A stretch of DNA of 8,385 bases from assembly GCA_019683665.1 (NCBI GenBank), contig JADGIB010000154.1:1-8385 (forward strand), written 5' to 3'. The number at the start of each line of letters is the position of its first letter. The stretch's first letter is position 1. Origin of the DNA: Solirubrobacteraceae bacterium (lineage in GTDB: Bacteria > Actinomycetota > Thermoleophilia > Solirubrobacterales > Solirubrobacteraceae). Positions 6,943-8,385 of this stretch are shown piece by piece. Position numbers and translations under genes: made by a program. The notes below the pieces were generated by a model. That model ran no database searches. It saw only the letters and a list, made by a program, of their open reading frames with translations, and was not told the origin of the DNA.

Positions 6943-8385
6943 GCGCCCGGCCGGACGCGCCCGCGGTCGCGGCCGACCCGATGGACGTCCGCCGCGCGCT
7001 CGGCGCCGGCGGGCTGCTCGGCGCGTTCAACGCGGCCGGGGTCCTGGCCGCCGCCGACGTCCACGTCGCCCGGCGGCTGTGCGCGCTGGCCGGCGAGGAG
7101 GACGAGACGGTCGCGCTCGCGGCGGCGCTCGCCGTGCGCGCGACGCGCCTCGGGCACGTCTGCGTCGAGCTGGCGACGATCGCGCAGACGGCGGCCGTCG
7201 ACGCCGAGGTCGGCGTCGACCTCGCCGCGCTCGACTGGCCCGACCCGGGCGGCTGGGCCGAGCGGGTGGCGGCCAGCCCGCTCGTCGCCGGGGAGGCGGC
7301 GCCGCTGCGCCTGGAGGGCGGCGCCCTCTACCTGGACCGCTACTGGCGCGAGGAGCGCGAGGTCGCCGCCGACCTGCGCGCGCTCGCGGCCCAGGCCGCG
7401 CCCGGGGTCGACGACGCCGCGCTCGCCGCGGGCCTGGCCCGGCTCTTCGGCGACGACCCGGGCGGGCGACAGGCGCGCGCGGCCGAGACCGCGGTCCGCC
7501 GCCGCCTCGCCGTCGTCGCCGGCGGCCCCGGCACCGGGAAGACGACCGCGGTCGTGCGGATCGTCGCGCTCCTGCTCGAGCAGGCCGAGGCGGCCGGCGC
7601 GCCGCCCCCGCTCGTCGCGCTCGCCGCGCCGACCGGGAAGGCGGCCGCCCGCTTGGAGGAGGCCGTCCGCGAGGAGGCGGCGCGGCTCGACGTCGCGGCC
7701 GCCGTGCGCGACCGCCTCGCCGCGCTCGGCGCCTCGACCCTGCACCGCCTGCTCGGGTCGCGCCCGGGCAGCAGCACTCGCTTCCGCCACCACCGCGGCA
7801 ACCGCCTGCCGCACGACGTCGTGATCGTCGACGAGACGTCGATGGTGTCGCTGTCGCTCATGGCCCGGCTCGTCGAGGCCGTCCGCCCCGAGGCGCGGCT
7901 CGTGCTCGTCGGCGACCCCGGCCAGCTCACGTCGATCGAGGCGGGCGCCGTGCTCGGAGACGTCGTCGGCCCGGCGGTCGAGGCGGCCGCGACGCCCGCG
8001 GCGGCGATCGCCGACGGGATCGTCGTCCTCGACCGCGTCCACCGCTACGGCGAGGGGATCGCCGCGCTCGCCGACGCGGTCCGCGCCGGCGACCCCGACG
8101 CCGCCGTCGCCGTCCTGCGCGCGGCGCCCGAGGGGGTGCGCTGGCTGGAGGTCGACGCCGCCGACCCGGCCGCCGCGCCCGCGCTGGAGCCGGTCCGGGC
8201 CGCCGCGGTCGCCACGGGCCGGGCCGTCCACGCCGCCGCCCGCGCCGGCGACGGCGCCGCCGCCCTCGAGGCGCTCGGCGCGTTCCGGCTGCTGTGCGCG
8301 CACCGGCGCGGCCCGTACGGGGCGGCGACCTGGATGGCCCACGTCGAGGGCTGGCTGGCCGCCGGCGTCGACGGCTTCAGCGTCG
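6939..8385 (+). CDS. recD: Exodeoxyribonuclease V alpha subunit RecD, 3' end cut by window
   Basis: RecD is the 5'-3' SF1B helicase of RecBCD, the faster motor in E. coli, and it controls nuclease behaviour at Chi. From the GTG at 6939, 482 codons are open to the window edge. RecD is usually about 600 aa, so the last fifth or so is missing. The N-terminal domain shows LLGAFNAAGVLAAADVHVAR (about 24-43), typical of RecD. The motor motifs follow: Walker A GGPGTGKTT (195-203, Lys201); APTGKAA (230-236); STLHRLLG (266-273); Walker B VVIVDETSMV (294-303, Asp298/Glu299); GDPGQL (325-330, Gln329); and the HRYG block (368-371). The visible end reads LLCAHRRGPYGAATW and then EGWLAAGVDGF, the usual RecD stretch before the conserved C-terminal helicase motifs, which lie outside. 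The start overlaps the recB stop by GTGA, implying coupled translation. The frame has no internal stop or shift. Confidence 0.96.
   Translation, partial: MSARPDAPAVAADPMDVRRALGAGGLLGAFNAAGVLAAADVHVARRLCALAGEEDETVALAAALAVRATRLGHVCVELATIAQTAAVDAEVGVDLAALDWPDPGGWAERVAASPLVAGEAAPLRLEGGALYLDRYWREEREVAADLRALAAQAAPGVDDAALAAGLARLFGDDPGGRQARAAETAVRRRLAVVAGGPGTGKTTAVVRIVALLLEQAEAAGAPPPLVALAAPTGKAAARLEEAVREEAARLDVAAAVRDRLAALGASTLHRLLGSRPGSSTRFRHHRGNRLPHDVVIVDETSMVSLSLMARLVEAVRPEARLVLVGDPGQLTSIEAGAVLGDVVGPAVEAAATPAAAIADGIVVLDRVHRYGEGIAALADAVRAGDPDAAVAVLRAAPEGVRWLEVDAADPAAAPALEPVRAAAVATGRAVHAAARAGDGAAALEALGAFRLLCAHRRGPYGAATWMAHVEGWLAAGVDGFSV

Noticed and set aside
6798..8342. 514-codon minus-strand open frame opposite recD
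   Set aside because: Shadow of recD, whose own frame carries complete helicase motifs and extends past the window edge.
1..8385. tRNA, rRNA, CRISPR repeats, insertion sequences or attachment sites
   Set aside because: None seen; beyond the first 229 bases the window is continuous coding sequence with overlapping genes and no repeated blocks.

Overview
The window is almost entirely one operon, recC-recB-recD, read left to right. It encodes the three subunits of the RecBCD helicase-nuclease (exonuclease V). The DNA is very GC-rich, with G or C at nearly every third codon position. The gene order C-B-D, GTG starts and overlapping stop/start codons fit a high-GC actinobacterium. A deep-branching group such as Thermoleophilia/Solirubrobacterales is my guess; the window has no taxonomic marker.

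Layout. Positions 1-66 (minus strand) look like the first 22 codons of a divergent gene with a TetR/AcrR-like start, cut by the window edge. Positions 69-89 hold a perfect 8-bp inverted repeat with a 5-nt spacer. It overlaps the -35 box of a plausible rightward promoter (72-100). Positions 101-229 are a leader with a strong hairpin (143-195). recC runs from a GTG at 230 to 3604 (1124 aa), recB from 3601 to 6942 (1113 aa), and recD from 6939 off the right edge (482 codons present). Both gene junctions are 4-nt GTGA overlaps, so translation of the three subunits is probably coupled.

Function. RecB carries an intact SF1A helicase motor and an intact nuclease active site. RecD carries intact SF1B helicase motifs up to the cut. 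RecC has the full length and landmark motifs of the family. The products should therefore form a working complex that loads on double-strand ends, unwinds and degrades DNA, and feeds recombination.

The points most worth a second look are three. The first is the apparent TetR-type operator/promoter between a divergent regulator and recCBD. The second is a nearly A/T-free 60-nt patch in recC where a conserved N-terminal motif is lost; it is either a sequence error or a real divergence. The third is that RecC residues matching those used by the E. coli protein to read Chi are not conserved. I see no evidence of an undescribed defence or mobile system, CRISPR array, RNA gene or insertion sequence here.
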